This document shows, one piece after another, positions 26,635 through 35,092 of a stretch of 64,000 nucleotides of DNA. The translations under genes were made by a program, and so were the position numbers. The stretch comes from Novipirellula galeiformis (lineage in GTDB: Bacteria > Planctomycetota > Planctomycetia > Pirellulales > Pirellulaceae), in the NCBI RefSeq assembly GCF_007860095.1, contig NZ_SJPT01000002.1, forward strand, positions 124,001-188,000, given 5' to 3'. The notes beneath the pieces are model-generated. The model searched no databases, was not told the DNA's origin, and saw only the letters and a list, made by a program, of their open reading frames with translations. The stretch's first letter is position 1; each line of letters opens with the position of its first letter.

Positions 26635-27061
26635 CTCCCCCCGCGATGGGAACGAGGATCACTTCTACGATCAGCCCGAGCTCGGCGATGGGTTTCAAAA
26701 CGGTGACGACTTTCAGTTCACGGAGCAGATGATTCAAGCGGCAGGTGACTTTATTTGTCCCCGTGACGATCATCGACCGCGCACGCTAGAAACGGCTCGC
26801 CGAGAATGTGACGACTCGCTGTTGGAGCGGCGTGTGGGCGGATTCTTTGTCGCTGCGATTTTGTTGCTCTCGATGGCGTCCCCGGTCGCGGATTTGATTC
26901 GCGAGTATCCATCGCGATCGCCCGATAATTTGTCATCCGAGATACAGCAAAAAGCATCGGAGCTTTCACGACATTCCGGCATCGGCCCCCAATGGGCTAC
27001 GTTTGAAGTGTTCAGCCAACTTCGGCAATCACAAGCGAGTCGTCTTCAACCACCGCAATAA
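26627..27061 (+). CDS. Small membrane protein, possible anti-sigma factor
   Basis: A 144-aa protein. Its ATG lies inside the last codons of the sigma gene with a perfect GGAGGTGA 5 nt upstream, so it is translationally coupled. The first 65 residues are acidic and soluble (HFYDQPELGDGFQNGDDFQF), one membrane helix lies at about 70-90 (VGGFFVAAILLLSMASPV), and the last 55 residues would be periplasmic. Position and single-pass topology suggest an anti-sigma factor for the sigma factor encoded before it. However, no zinc-finger or other known anti-sigma motif is seen, so this is inference. It could instead be a secretion-system part. Confidence 0.65.
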   Translation: MTDSPRDGNEDHFYDQPELGDGFQNGDDFQFTEQMIQAAGDFICPRDDHRPRTLETARRECDDSLLERRVGGFFVAAILLLSMASPVADLIREYPSRSPDNLSSEIQQKASELSRHSGIGPQWATFEVFSQLRQSQASRLQPPQ

Positions 27062-27081
27062 CTCTCGTGGTGATAGCCCCA

Positions 27082-28050
27082 ATGTCCATGTCTGCCCTCG
27101 ATCAAATCATCGCATTCAACGAGCAATTGGTACTCGTCGCTGCAACCGGGTTGCCAATCGATCTGGACCAGGACGGCGCGGGACAAGCGGTTGAAGAAAC
27201 CACATCGCAATTCGCTGCACGCATGGGATTGCGTGTTGCTCGAGGAGAATCGGTGCGTCAAGCGATCGATAACGACATCGAGATTTCGCCTCGCTATCGT
27301 CAAGCATTGATCTCGTTATTGACCACGGGCGATACGGCCGTCGCATGGGAAGTCGCCAGCGGTTCGGCCTGCTCCGAACGCAACTTGAAACGGAATGTCG
27401 GCCAGTGGTTGTTTCAAACCGCAATTTTAGTCGTGCTAACTCTGATCGCGTTCCTCTTCACGCTGAACTTTACCAGCCCCAAGTTGGAGGCGTTCTACGA
27501 TGAGATGTGGCTTGAGAAGAGCCGCACGTTGGATGGGTTGGTTACCATTCGCCACGGGTTGCCGATTGCGTTGCCGGTGATCGCGATTGGATTCGGCTTG
27601 GGATGGATCGCATGGACGCGTTACGGCAACCGGCTGCGATGGGCCCGCATCCCGGGCGGAACGAAGTATGCGCACATGGAAAAAAACGCGGTGATCGCCG
27701 GCCAATTGGCTGGCTTGATGGAACACGGAATTTCCCCTTCCGAAAGCCTAGCGGTGTGCGGCTTCGCGAATCCAGTCGCCGATACGGATGTCCCTCCCGA
27801 GCGGATGACCGTAGAGTCCTTGCCTCCATTGTTGCGTTGGGCAATCACAGGCACGAGCCACAGCGAATCACGGTCCGCTGTGTTGCGGCATATCGCTGGA
27901 ATGTATCGCCAGAAAGCCGACCGCTACGCGACGCGTTGGCGGTATGTGGTCCCTGCGATTTTAACGGCCGCGGTCGGTGGCATCGTGGTGCTGCTCTATG
28001 CGTTAGCACTCTTCCTGCCCTGGGTCGGATTTCTCGAAACGCTCTCCTAA
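27082..28050 (+). CDS. GspF-like type II secretion/pilus inner-membrane protein (1)
   Basis: 322 aa from the ATG at 27082 (GTG at 27067 and ATG at 27088 also in frame). It has the GspF/PilC layout: a helical cytoplasmic part, TM1 (WLFQTAILVVLTLIAFLFTL), TM2 (GLPIALPVIAIGFGLGWIAW), a second cytoplasmic part with MEKNAVIAGQLAGLMEHGIS, and TM3 near the C-terminus (PAILTAAVGGIVVLLYALAL). GspF couples the assembly ATPase to pseudopilus growth. It is the first of three such genes in a row. It is shorter than standard GspF (about 400 aa). Confidence 0.8.
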   Translation: MSMSALDQIIAFNEQLVLVAATGLPIDLDQDGAGQAVEETTSQFAARMGLRVARGESVRQAIDNDIEISPRYRQALISLLTTGDTAVAWEVASGSACSERNLKRNVGQWLFQTAILVVLTLIAFLFTLNFTSPKLEAFYDEMWLEKSRTLDGLVTIRHGLPIALPVIAIGFGLGWIAWTRYGNRLRWARIPGGTKYAHMEKNAVIAGQLAGLMEHGISPSESLAVCGFANPVADTDVPPERMTVESLPPLLRWAITGTSHSESRSAVLRHIAGMYRQKADRYATRWRYVVPAILTAAVGGIVVLLYALALFLPWVGFLETLS

Positions 28051-28076
28051 ACCAACTCGGATGCAAACACCGAACC

Positions 28077-29105
28077 ATGATGCAACGCGTTCCTACTTCC
28101 GATTCCGCGATCCTCAAGCATGTCGAGCGGATGTTAGCGCATCGCAGCGAGTGGATGCCGGCCTTGACGGCGTTGGCCGAAGAGATGCCGCCCGGTCGTA
28201 GTCGTCGGGAACTCAGTTCGCTATTGCAGCAATTAAAGCGGGATCCTTCGGCGTGCGACTTGATGGCGGACCCCGTCACCGCAGTTTGGATCACTTATCT
28301 GGGAGCCGCGACGGACTCTCATCCCAGCGCTGCAAAGTTGGCCGACGCGATCGGCTATACCAACGCGGAATCGGATGCTCGATTGCAACGACGGAATGCT
28401 TGGTTTTACCCGCTCGTGGCAATTGTGATTGCGACGATCGTCTTGGCATTTATCTCGTTGACCGTCGTCCCCGTATTCCACCGCATGTTCGAGGAGTTTG
28501 GCATTACGTTGCCTGCCTCGACCCGCTTGTTAGTTGGATTGAGCGACACGCTAACGACAAATCCAATGGGCTGTTTACTGGCGACCGTCACTGCAACGAT
28601 CACGCTTTTCGGGCTCTATTGGGGTTGGACCCGATACTCGTTGACCACCCGCATTTTTGGACGCATGGCTGCGGGAAATTCAGCGAGCGTCGGTGTGATG
28701 GCAAAGTTAACGGCCCAGATGGCGGAGTTACTCGATATGGGGGCCAGCGTGCCGGAAGCACTTTGGTTTGCGGGGCGGGGGTGTGGTGATCGACACTTTC
28801 GTGAGGTCGCGATGTGGTTAGCCCAGCACGCCGCGGAAACATCGACGCCGTTGGATCACTCGTCGTACGCGGTGCAATTACCGGGTAACGTCATTTATGC
28901 GTTGTCGGCCGGTAGCCATGGGCAACCAAACACCACCCTGCTGCGCGAGCTTTCAGCGATGTATCGCGAACGAGTCCGTCAACGAACCAATTGGACCAGT
29001 GGCATCTTCTCTCAATTCGCGATCATCGGCGTCGCCTTGGTCGTCGCGTTTGTGATGTTCGCGTTGTTCATGCCGCTGATTCAACTCGTGACGGGGTTAT
29101 CGTAA
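28077..29105 (+). CDS. GspF-like inner-membrane protein (2)
   Basis: 342 aa from the double ATG at 28077; an open frame extends to 27603 inside the previous gene and was rejected. The GspF pattern is clear: RMLAHRSEWMPALTALAEEM at the N-terminus, TM1 (PLVAIVIATIVLAFISLTVV) followed by FHRMFEEFGITLPASTRLLV, which is a typical GspF motif, TM2 (LLATVTATITLFGLYWGW), second cytoplasmic part LTAQMAELLDMGASVPEALW, and TM3 (IGVALVVAFVMFALFMPLIQ). It is the best-conserved of the three copies. Its stop overlaps the next start by one base (TAATG). Confidence 0.87.
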   Translation: MMQRVPTSDSAILKHVERMLAHRSEWMPALTALAEEMPPGRSRRELSSLLQQLKRDPSACDLMADPVTAVWITYLGAATDSHPSAAKLADAIGYTNAESDARLQRRNAWFYPLVAIVIATIVLAFISLTVVPVFHRMFEEFGITLPASTRLLVGLSDTLTTNPMGCLLATVTATITLFGLYWGWTRYSLTTRIFGRMAAGNSASVGVMAKLTAQMAELLDMGASVPEALWFAGRGCGDRHFREVAMWLAQHAAETSTPLDHSSYAVQLPGNVIYALSAGSHGQPNTTLLRELSAMYRERVRQRTNWTSGIFSQFAIIGVALVVAFVMFALFMPLIQLVTGLS

Positions 29106-30220
29106 TGATCGACGAAGGGTTCACCGCGATTTTGCAATGGGGAAGACGTTGGAAGACCACGCCGTGGTGGCCCAGCGACACACCGGATGCATGCCAGCAA
29201 TCGTTGTTGCGACTTTTGTCGGTCGCCATTTCAGAGCGCCTCGATGTGGCGTTGATGGTACAGAATTTTGCGTGCGAGCAGCGTGGACGCTTTCGTCGGC
29301 GATTGCAACGAATGGCTAAGCGACTCGCCGAAGGGATGTCGTTGATTGACGCCTTGGAACAGACCCCAGACGTGCTGAGGGATGACACCGTATTGGCGAT
29401 TCGTTTTGCGACTCAAAACGGAACACTCCCCAAAACTTTGCGACGTTTGGCGTTAGAAAGCGATGATTCACGCGGCCGACGGCAAACCTACCTTCGTCAA
29501 TTGCTTGTTTATCTGTCGCTGCTCGCATTCGTTTCGACGTTGGTCCTTGCGATGCTACTGTTCAATACGTTCCCGATGCTGCAAAAGGTTGCTGAGGAAA
29601 CGAATCTCAGCGGCGCTCCCCAGAGTTTGCCAGCGTCGTTCGTGTTGTTGCAGTCGTTCGGCACTGTGTTAGGCAACGCGTCCCCTTGGATCGCCCTTGT
29701 TTTCGTGCTTGCGATCGTCGTGATCAAGACGCCATTGGCGGGGATGATCCGCCGCAGTTTTCGCCGCCGCTTTCCCATCTCGATCGCGGCAGATCGAAAT
29801 GCCGAGCTGTTAATTCTATTGGCGGATAATGCCGATGCGGGGCGTTCGCTCTCCAGTGGTCTGTCCACTTTGGCGAGATACCACTTCGATTCACGCATGC
29901 GTCATCGTCTATTGTTGGTTCGCAATGAGGTGGAACAGGGAGCCGACGCTTGGGACAGTATGGCTGCGGCTGATCTGATCACCGAGCGTGAAGCCAAGGC
30001 AATCGCAAGTCTTGATTCGGCCTCGTCGATCGCTTGGACATTGCGGCGATTGGGCCTCTGGAAAGCAGATCGTTTAGATCGACGTGATGACAAGCTGATC
30101 GCACTGATCCATCCCACTTTCGTGTTCATCGCCGCAGCGGTCGTCACGCTGATGGGCGTGGCGTTCTTTCAATTGATGACTCAGGTCATGTCGTTCGCTT
30201 CTCACCCAGGAATCCGTTGA
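29105..30220 (+). CDS. GspF-like inner-membrane protein (3)
   Basis: 371 aa. The ATG at 29105 shares one base with the previous TAA. N-terminal cytoplasmic part with LLSVAISERLDVALMVQNFA and AKRLAEGMSLIDALEQTP, TM1 (LLVYLSLLAFVSTLVLAMLL) followed by FNTFPMLQKVAEETNLSG, TM2 (WIALVFVLAIVVIKTPLAGM), second part with ELLILLADNADAGRSLSSGL, TM3 (FIAAAVVTLMGVAFFQLMTQ). Like copies 1 and 2 it has two helical domains and three membrane segments, but sequence identity among the three seems low. Its stop overlaps the next start (TGATG). Confidence 0.82.
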   Translation: MIDEGFTAILQWGRRWKTTPWWPSDTPDACQQSLLRLLSVAISERLDVALMVQNFACEQRGRFRRRLQRMAKRLAEGMSLIDALEQTPDVLRDDTVLAIRFATQNGTLPKTLRRLALESDDSRGRRQTYLRQLLVYLSLLAFVSTLVLAMLLFNTFPMLQKVAEETNLSGAPQSLPASFVLLQSFGTVLGNASPWIALVFVLAIVVIKTPLAGMIRRSFRRRFPISIAADRNAELLILLADNADAGRSLSSGLSTLARYHFDSRMRHRLLLVRNEVEQGADAWDSMAAADLITEREAKAIASLDSASSIAWTLRRLGLWKADRLDRRDDKLIALIHPTFVFIAAAVVTLMGVAFFQLMTQVMSFASHPGIR

Positions 30221-30633
30221 TGAACATCGTGCATTGGCGTCGCCCGCGCCGAAGGCGACGAAACGGCGCCACGTTGATCGAATTGATGGTGTCGGCAACG
30301 CTGCTGGCGAGCGGCGTTGGCATCGTCGCTCCGTTATCGGTTCGCTGCGGGCGGCTGTGGCAACAAACACGTCACCACCAATTGGCGTTGGACGAATTGT
30401 CAAACCAAATGGATCGGCTGACTCGGCTGCCGGCGGGGGAGATCGCCACGGCCTTGGATTCAATCGAGGTTTCGCAAGCCGCTCAAACGATGTTGGCAGA
30501 GGTCGCGATGGAAGGGAGGATTTTACGTGCAACAAGCGAAGCCCGTTTGCAGTTGTCGATCGATTGGAAACGCCGCGGCAATCCCCCACCGTTGACGTTG
30601 GTCGGATGGATCGAATCGGAGGACCCCGAATGA
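30220..30633 (+). CDS. Pseudopilin-like protein (GspI/J type)
   Basis: 137 aa from the ATG at 30220 (a TTG at 30217 is also in frame). A very basic leader (RRPRRRRRNG) is followed by the class III signal ATLIELMVSATLLASGV. Cleavage would be after the Gly, leaving Ala1 and the conserved Glu5. The rest is a short globular part. Prepilin peptidase would process it, and it should form part of a pseudopilus tip. It overlaps both neighbours by one to four bases. Confidence 0.78.
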   Translation: MNIVHWRRPRRRRRNGATLIELMVSATLLASGVGIVAPLSVRCGRLWQQTRHHQLALDELSNQMDRLTRLPAGEIATALDSIEVSQAAQTMLAEVAMEGRILRATSEARLQLSIDWKRRGNPPPLTLVGWIESEDPE

Positions 30634-31163
30634 TGCGTCGGATGTTTGGACATACGTTGGTCGAATTGGTGGTGTCGATGGCCGCTGGCACAACCTTGAT
30701 GGTGCTCGCTTTGGGGCTGGTCCACGAATCGATGACGATGTCGGCGCTCAGCAAGGAGCGAGCCAGTCACGATCGCAACTCGCAGCGTTTGGTCGATCAG
30801 TTTCGTGCCGACGTCCATCGCTGTGAAACGATCGAATGTGACTCCAATGGTTGCCGGTTAACGCTGGCCAACAACCATACGGTCGAATACTCGATTCAAG
30901 ATGCGTTGGTGATTCGCAACGAGAGCCGCAAAAAGCAACGCGATTGGCGTGAACCGTACTCGATGGCGAAGTCCTATCGCGTTGCAATGTCGGTCGTGGA
31001 TACCGCGGACGAAGCGCTGCTGGAAATCCGCTTTTCCCCTGCCCAAACCGGATACGAATCGAGAGTCGATCGTCGAGTCACTGCCACCATCGGTCGCCGG
31101 AAACTCATGCGTCAAACGAGTCCAGCGGAAACCGACTCGGATCGTAGCGAGGAGTCACCATGA
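30630..31163 (+). CDS. Pseudopilin-like protein (GspJ/PulG type)
   Basis: A 177-aa protein starting at the first of two ATGs at 30630, with GGAGG 7 nt upstream and an ATGA overlap with the previous gene. A very short leader (MMRRMFG) is followed by HTLVELVVSMAAGTTLMV. Cleavage after Gly leaves His1 and Glu5. A membrane helix of about 20 residues leads to a globular part with a Cys pair (RCETIECDSNGCRLTLANNH). It resembles minor pseudopilins. The leader is among the shortest possible for a prepilin. Confidence 0.78.
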   Translation: MMRRMFGHTLVELVVSMAAGTTLMVLALGLVHESMTMSALSKERASHDRNSQRLVDQFRADVHRCETIECDSNGCRLTLANNHTVEYSIQDALVIRNESRKKQRDWREPYSMAKSYRVAMSVVDTADEALLEIRFSPAQTGYESRVDRRVTATIGRRKLMRQTSPAETDSDRSEESP

Positions 31164-31663
31164 AGTTGAATGTTTCCAATTCGCAGAGGCGTGAGACTCA
31201 AGCATGCCTTCACCCACGGCGCGACTCACGGTGTGGCACGGTGCTGATTTGCACTTTGGTTTGTTTGCTGGTGGCTTCGAGTCTGGTTCTCGTCAATGTT
31301 GCCACGGCGGTGCGAGCGCAGCGTGAGATCCGTCAACGACACCAAGTTTTGCAGACGGAATGGTTGCTCGAGGCTGGAATCCGACGGGCCGTCAAAAGCA
31401 TCGAAGCTTCCGCCGGCTATGCAGGCGAGACTTGGATTCCTGAGCCGGAGTCGCTCGAGTTCGCCGAGGCTCAAGTCACGATCCGCGTCGAGCGACTCGA
31501 GCGTGATGAAGACGAGGACTTCGATTGGCACGAAGTCACCGCAGTCGCTACCTTGTGTCGCTCGGTCGCCACCCCTGCGATGCGGATCGCCACCCGTACC
31601 CAGAAGAGCGACACGCTAGAAGTTTCAACGTCCAAACCTTCGCCAATCACCGATAACGAGTAA
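31160..31663 (+). CDS. Minor pseudopilin-like protein lacking Glu5 (GspK/PilX-like)
   Basis: A 167-aa protein, ATGA overlap with the previous gene. The leader ends RDSRCG and the helix is TVLICTLVCLLVASSLVLVN; the fifth residue after the presumed cleavage site is Cys, not Glu. Loss of Glu5 is a known trait of GspK, the tip pseudopilin. The region after the helix, QREIRQRHQVLQTEWLLEAG, resembles the PilX/GspK pattern 'A..A...G...A'. The C-terminal half is acidic. The family call is inference; it may be a divergent secreted membrane protein. Confidence 0.65.
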   Translation: MKLNVSNSQRRETQACLHPRRDSRCGTVLICTLVCLLVASSLVLVNVATAVRAQREIRQRHQVLQTEWLLEAGIRRAVKSIEASAGYAGETWIPEPESLEFAEAQVTIRVERLERDEDEDFDWHEVTAVATLCRSVATPAMRIATRTQKSDTLEVSTSKPSPITDNE

Positions 31664-31667
31664 AACC

Positions 31668-32633
31668 ATGAAAACCACGACAAAACAAACGCTCGCTCAT
31701 GAGTGCGTACGGCGTCCGGAAACGCCGCTCTACGTTGATCGTTCTCATCCGACGAGACGATTTCACGGCGGGTTCACCTTGGTAGAATTATTGGTTGTGA
31801 TCGCGATCATCGGCGTTTTAATCGGATTGCTATTACCCGCGGTCCAGGCGGCGCGCGAGGCGGCACGGCGATCGGCATGTTTGAATAACATGATGCAACT
31901 CGGGCTGGCCGTGCATCATCATGACTTTAGCCACGAACGGTTGCCCGCCGGAGTGATTAGCGAGCAAGGCCCGATCCGCAACGAACCGATCGGGCAACAC
32001 GTCAGTTGGACGGTGCAGATTTTGCCATTCCTTGAACAACACGCACTGTTTGAACATTTTGATTTGAAAGCGGGCGTTTATGCGGCCGCGAATGCTCCGG
32101 TCCGGGTCAGTCGCGTGCCTACATTCAATTGTCCCTCCTTTCCTTGGAGGGAATCCGAAGTCACGGTTCCGGTGGACAACCAGCGGGGCGATACGCCCTT
32201 CGCGATTTCGAATTACGCTGGCTGTTACAGTTCCACCGAAACTCCGATCGACACCGACAATGACGGATTGTTGTTCCTGAATAGCCGCATCCGATACAGC
32301 GACATGTTTGATGGGAGTTCTCAGACCATCCTGATCGGAGAAATGCTCCCCGATCGCAACTCGCTCGGTTGGTGTTCGGGGACACGTGCGACGCTGCGAA
32401 ACACCGGTTCGCCGATCGAGGCTTTCAGCTATCACAATGACCCCGCGGAATCACTGGAACCGCCAGTGGGCTCCTTGGAGGTGGGCGGATTTGGAAGCGC
32501 TCATACGGGCGGTGCTAATTTTGGATATGCCGACGGCTCGACTCGGTTTCTTTCGATGACGATTGATCCCGAATTGTTTGCCCAATTGGGAAACCGTGCC
32601 GATGGTGAGATTTTAAAGAATGAAGCTTGGTAG
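31668..32633 (+). CDS. DUF1559 protein with prepilin-type N-terminus
   Basis: 321 aa, 4 bp after the previous gene, the last of the run. After a 35-residue leader, GGFTLVELLVVIAIIGVL (cleavage after the second Gly, Phe1, Glu5) leads to LLPAVQAAREAARRSACLNN, the defining start of the DUF1559 (SBP_bac_10) family, which is greatly expanded in Planctomycetes. The C-terminus has the family's GGFGSAHTGGANFGYADGST motif. These proteins are thought to form or coat pilus-like surface fibres. It may be the major subunit made by the upstream GspF and pseudopilin genes. Confidence 0.92.
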   Translation: MKTTTKQTLAHECVRRPETPLYVDRSHPTRRFHGGFTLVELLVVIAIIGVLIGLLLPAVQAAREAARRSACLNNMMQLGLAVHHHDFSHERLPAGVISEQGPIRNEPIGQHVSWTVQILPFLEQHALFEHFDLKAGVYAAANAPVRVSRVPTFNCPSFPWRESEVTVPVDNQRGDTPFAISNYAGCYSSTETPIDTDNDGLLFLNSRIRYSDMFDGSSQTILIGEMLPDRNSLGWCSGTRATLRNTGSPIEAFSYHNDPAESLEPPVGSLEVGGFGSAHTGGANFGYADGSTRFLSMTIDPELFAQLGNRADGEILKNEAW

Positions 32634-32651
32634 AGCGGCAGTCGTCGCGAA

Positions 32652-33272
32652 CTAAAGCACGCTCTGAACACGCGAGATAACATTCTCGGCGATCTCGTCC
32701 GGCGTGGGGGTACAATCGACCACTTCGACTTCAGCACATTGAGTCGCCATGTGGTGAAATGATTTGCGAATCTCGGTCAACGCGTCTTCTTGTTCAAACT
32801 CGTTTGGCACGTCGCCTCGATGTTCGGAGATTCGTTGCAAGGCGACGTCGACCGGCAAATCGAAAAACAACGCCAAGTCGGGAGCCGGGAACTCCCCACG
32901 CATCTCGGACAATAGCGATCCGGTATCGGCCCCTCGCAGTCCTTGGTAGGCCACGGTGGAGTAGAAGTAACGGTCGACGACGACCACGTTTCCTTTCGCC
33001 AATGCGGGCTGGATCAACGTTGCCACATGTTCGCGACGGTCTTCAATGAACGCGTTCAATTCGTCTTCTGCCGACAATCGGCCTGTCGTGGCACTAGCGC
33101 GAATCATTTTTCCCCAGCGACCGTCGGTCGGTTCACGCGACTGAGTCACTTCGTAGCCCTGACTTCGCAACCATACACACAATCGATCGACTTGCGTCGA
33201 TTTTCCGGCACCATCGATGCCGTCGATCACAATAAAAACGCCGCGAGCAGCACGAGCAGAAAGATCAGTCAT
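32652..33272 (-). CDS. tmk: Thymidylate kinase
   Basis: A 206-aa enzyme phosphorylating dTMP to dTDP. P-loop DGIDGAGKSTQ (about 17-27), the dTMP-binding SREPTDGRWG with the DR(Y/H) motif VVVDRYFYSTVAYQG (about 98-112), and LFFDLPVDVAL. The residue in the LID region (EHRGDVPNEFE) has few arginines, as in Gram-positive-like type I enzymes with Arg in the P-loop absent; I do not rely on this. It converges with the DUF1559 gene (18-bp gap), so the two ends face each other. Single-gene unit. Confidence 0.93.
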   Translation of the reverse strand: MTDLSARAARGVFIVIDGIDGAGKSTQVDRLCVWLRSQGYEVTQSREPTDGRWGKMIRASATTGRLSAEDELNAFIEDRREHVATLIQPALAKGNVVVVDRYFYSTVAYQGLRGADTGSLLSEMRGEFPAPDLALFFDLPVDVALQRISEHRGDVPNEFEQEDALTEIRKSFHHMATQCAEVEVVDCTPTPDEIAENVISRVQSVL

Positions 33273-33455
33273 AGATACGAACGGTTAGCGATGAAAGAAA
33301 TATGAAACGATGATTCTGACGTCTGAAACCAAAGCTGACAAACGGGGGTCGGCCTCAGCCATGCTTGCCGGAGTAGTTGAGGAGCGATTGTCGATCGCTC
33401 GCAGCAGGCGTCTGAGGATGTCGTGAGAGGATTTGAGTTGCGATTCAGTGCGAAA

Positions 33456-35033
33456 TCAACGCCTTTGAGCGTGCTTCACATCCTCGTCGAGTGCATCGGC
33501 CGCGATCCAGCCACTCATCAAGACCATTGGCATCCCAGGGCCTGGGTGAGCTGCGCCGCCCGCCAAATACAAACCTGCGATATCACGTCGCCGGTTGGCC
33601 GGTTTGAACGCGCCAAGATATTTCCCATGACTGGCCAAACCATAAATTGCACCATTGAGAACGCGATAACGATGGTGGATGTCCTCGGGCGTGAGGGCCG
33701 ACTCATAAACGATCGCATCGCGGATATGGTCCAAGCCTGCGGCCGATTCCAACTTGTCTAAAATCGTCTCGCGATAGGACGCGAACATCGTGTGCCAATT
33801 GTGGTTGGGGCGGAGGTAGGGGGTGTGGACCAGCACATACAATGCTTCGCATCCATGCGGAGCAACACCCGGTTCGCTGATCGCCGGAGCACAGACGTAG
33901 GCTGAGGGGTCGGGCGCGGGTTCGCCTTTGCGATAGATAAAGTCGAATTCTTGTTCTGGGTCGCGTGAAAAGACAAAATTATGATGCAACAGTTGCTCGT
34001 AGCGTCGATTAAGTCCCAGGTACAGAACCACGCCGCTGCATGCGGGTTCGTGTTTCTGTGATTTTTCAAAACGGTGCGAGGGCACCGTACCGGCCAGCAG
34101 TTCGCGATAGGTTCGCACTGCGTCGCAGTTACTAACGATTGCGTCACAGTGAATCGTCTCGCCGCCCGCGGTCACGACACCGCTAACTTGCGGCCTCCCT
34201 TTCCCGTTGGGCTGCGACGTGGTGATCCGCATCACGTCGGTACCGGTGTGGATTTCAACGCCAAGTTCATGAGCCAGCTTTAAGAGGGCTTCGGGGATCG
34301 CCCGCGTGCCGCCGATCGGGTACCAAATGCCTTCATCGGTTTGCATGTGCGCGATCCCGCATAATACGGCCGGTGACGCCGCCGGTGACGAACCCACATA
34401 TTGAGTGAAGTGATCCATCATTTGCGCAACGCGGTCGTCGGCGACGTGCGAACGAACCACCGAAGCGACGCTTTTTCCCATGCGCAGCGACATCACATCT
34501 TTTAAAACGGCGGCTGAAAAGGCCCCTCCGATTTGCATGGTGTCACGCAATCCACCGACGCTCCGCCAGAAAAAGAAGCGATCCGAGACGCGATGTAGTT
34601 GCTCGCTGATCTCCATGAACCGCCGATATCCCTGAGCGTCGGTTTCGGAGTCGGTGAAGTGACCGATCTTGGAGGCCATCGCATCGACATCCGCGACCAG
34701 GTCGAGCACGTGCTGATCACCGGCACTTTCTTGTTCGAAGAAACACCGCCATTGGGGATCCAACGGAACCATCGAAACGTAGTCGTCCAGATCGCGACCT
34801 GCTTCCGTAAAGATACGCCGGAGAACACTTGGCAGGGTCAAAATCGTCGGCCCCATATCGAATCGGTAGCCTTGCGCGTTCAATACCGCGGCTTTGCCAC
34901 CGACCCAATCGTTTTTTTCCAATATGGTCACAGCGTGACCGCGTGCGGCCAGCACACAGGCAGCGCCGAGCCCGGCTAAGCCACCCCCTACGACGATCAC
35001 TTTCTTGGTCGTTGTATTTGAATCGCTCATCAT
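33456..35033 (-). CDS. CrtI-type carotenoid desaturase/oxidase
   Basis: A 525-aa FAD-dependent amine-oxidase-fold enzyme. The N-terminal dinucleotide site is KVIVVGGGLAGLGAACVLAA, followed by VTILEKNDWVGGKAAVLN and GYRFDMGPTILTLPS, both typical of phytoene desaturases. The C-terminal FAD motif is GLYLAGGAAHPGPGMPMVLM. The family also includes CrtN (dehydrosqualene desaturase) and CrtP (diapolycopene oxygenase). The aldehyde dehydrogenase gene just upstream, read in the same direction with a 59-bp gap, suggests the oxidase branch of C30 carotenoid synthesis. Which step it catalyses is inference. An alternative is another isoprenoid desaturase. Confidence 0.82.
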   Translation of the reverse strand: MMSDSNTTTKKVIVVGGGLAGLGAACVLAARGHAVTILEKNDWVGGKAAVLNAQGYRFDMGPTILTLPSVLRRIFTEAGRDLDDYVSMVPLDPQWRCFFEQESAGDQHVLDLVADVDAMASKIGHFTDSETDAQGYRRFMEISEQLHRVSDRFFFWRSVGGLRDTMQIGGAFSAAVLKDVMSLRMGKSVASVVRSHVADDRVAQMMDHFTQYVGSSPAASPAVLCGIAHMQTDEGIWYPIGGTRAIPEALLKLAHELGVEIHTGTDVMRITTSQPNGKGRPQVSGVVTAGGETIHCDAIVSNCDAVRTYRELLAGTVPSHRFEKSQKHEPACSGVVLYLGLNRRYEQLLHHNFVFSRDPEQEFDFIYRKGEPAPDPSAYVCAPAISEPGVAPHGCEALYVLVHTPYLRPNHNWHTMFASYRETILDKLESAAGLDHIRDAIVYESALTPEDIHHRYRVLNGAIYGLASHGKYLGAFKPANRRRDIAGLYLAGGAAHPGPGMPMVLMSGWIAADALDEDVKHAQRR

Positions 35034-35092
35034 CCCGACTTTCTTGATTCTGCCATGGTTGGTTATTCCTAACTACGTATCATGCGGCCGCG

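Noticed and set aside
27603-28076. Extended start for the second GspF-like gene
   Set aside because: It lies wholly inside the first GspF-like gene in another frame and has no protein-like features; the double ATG at 28077 gives the right length.
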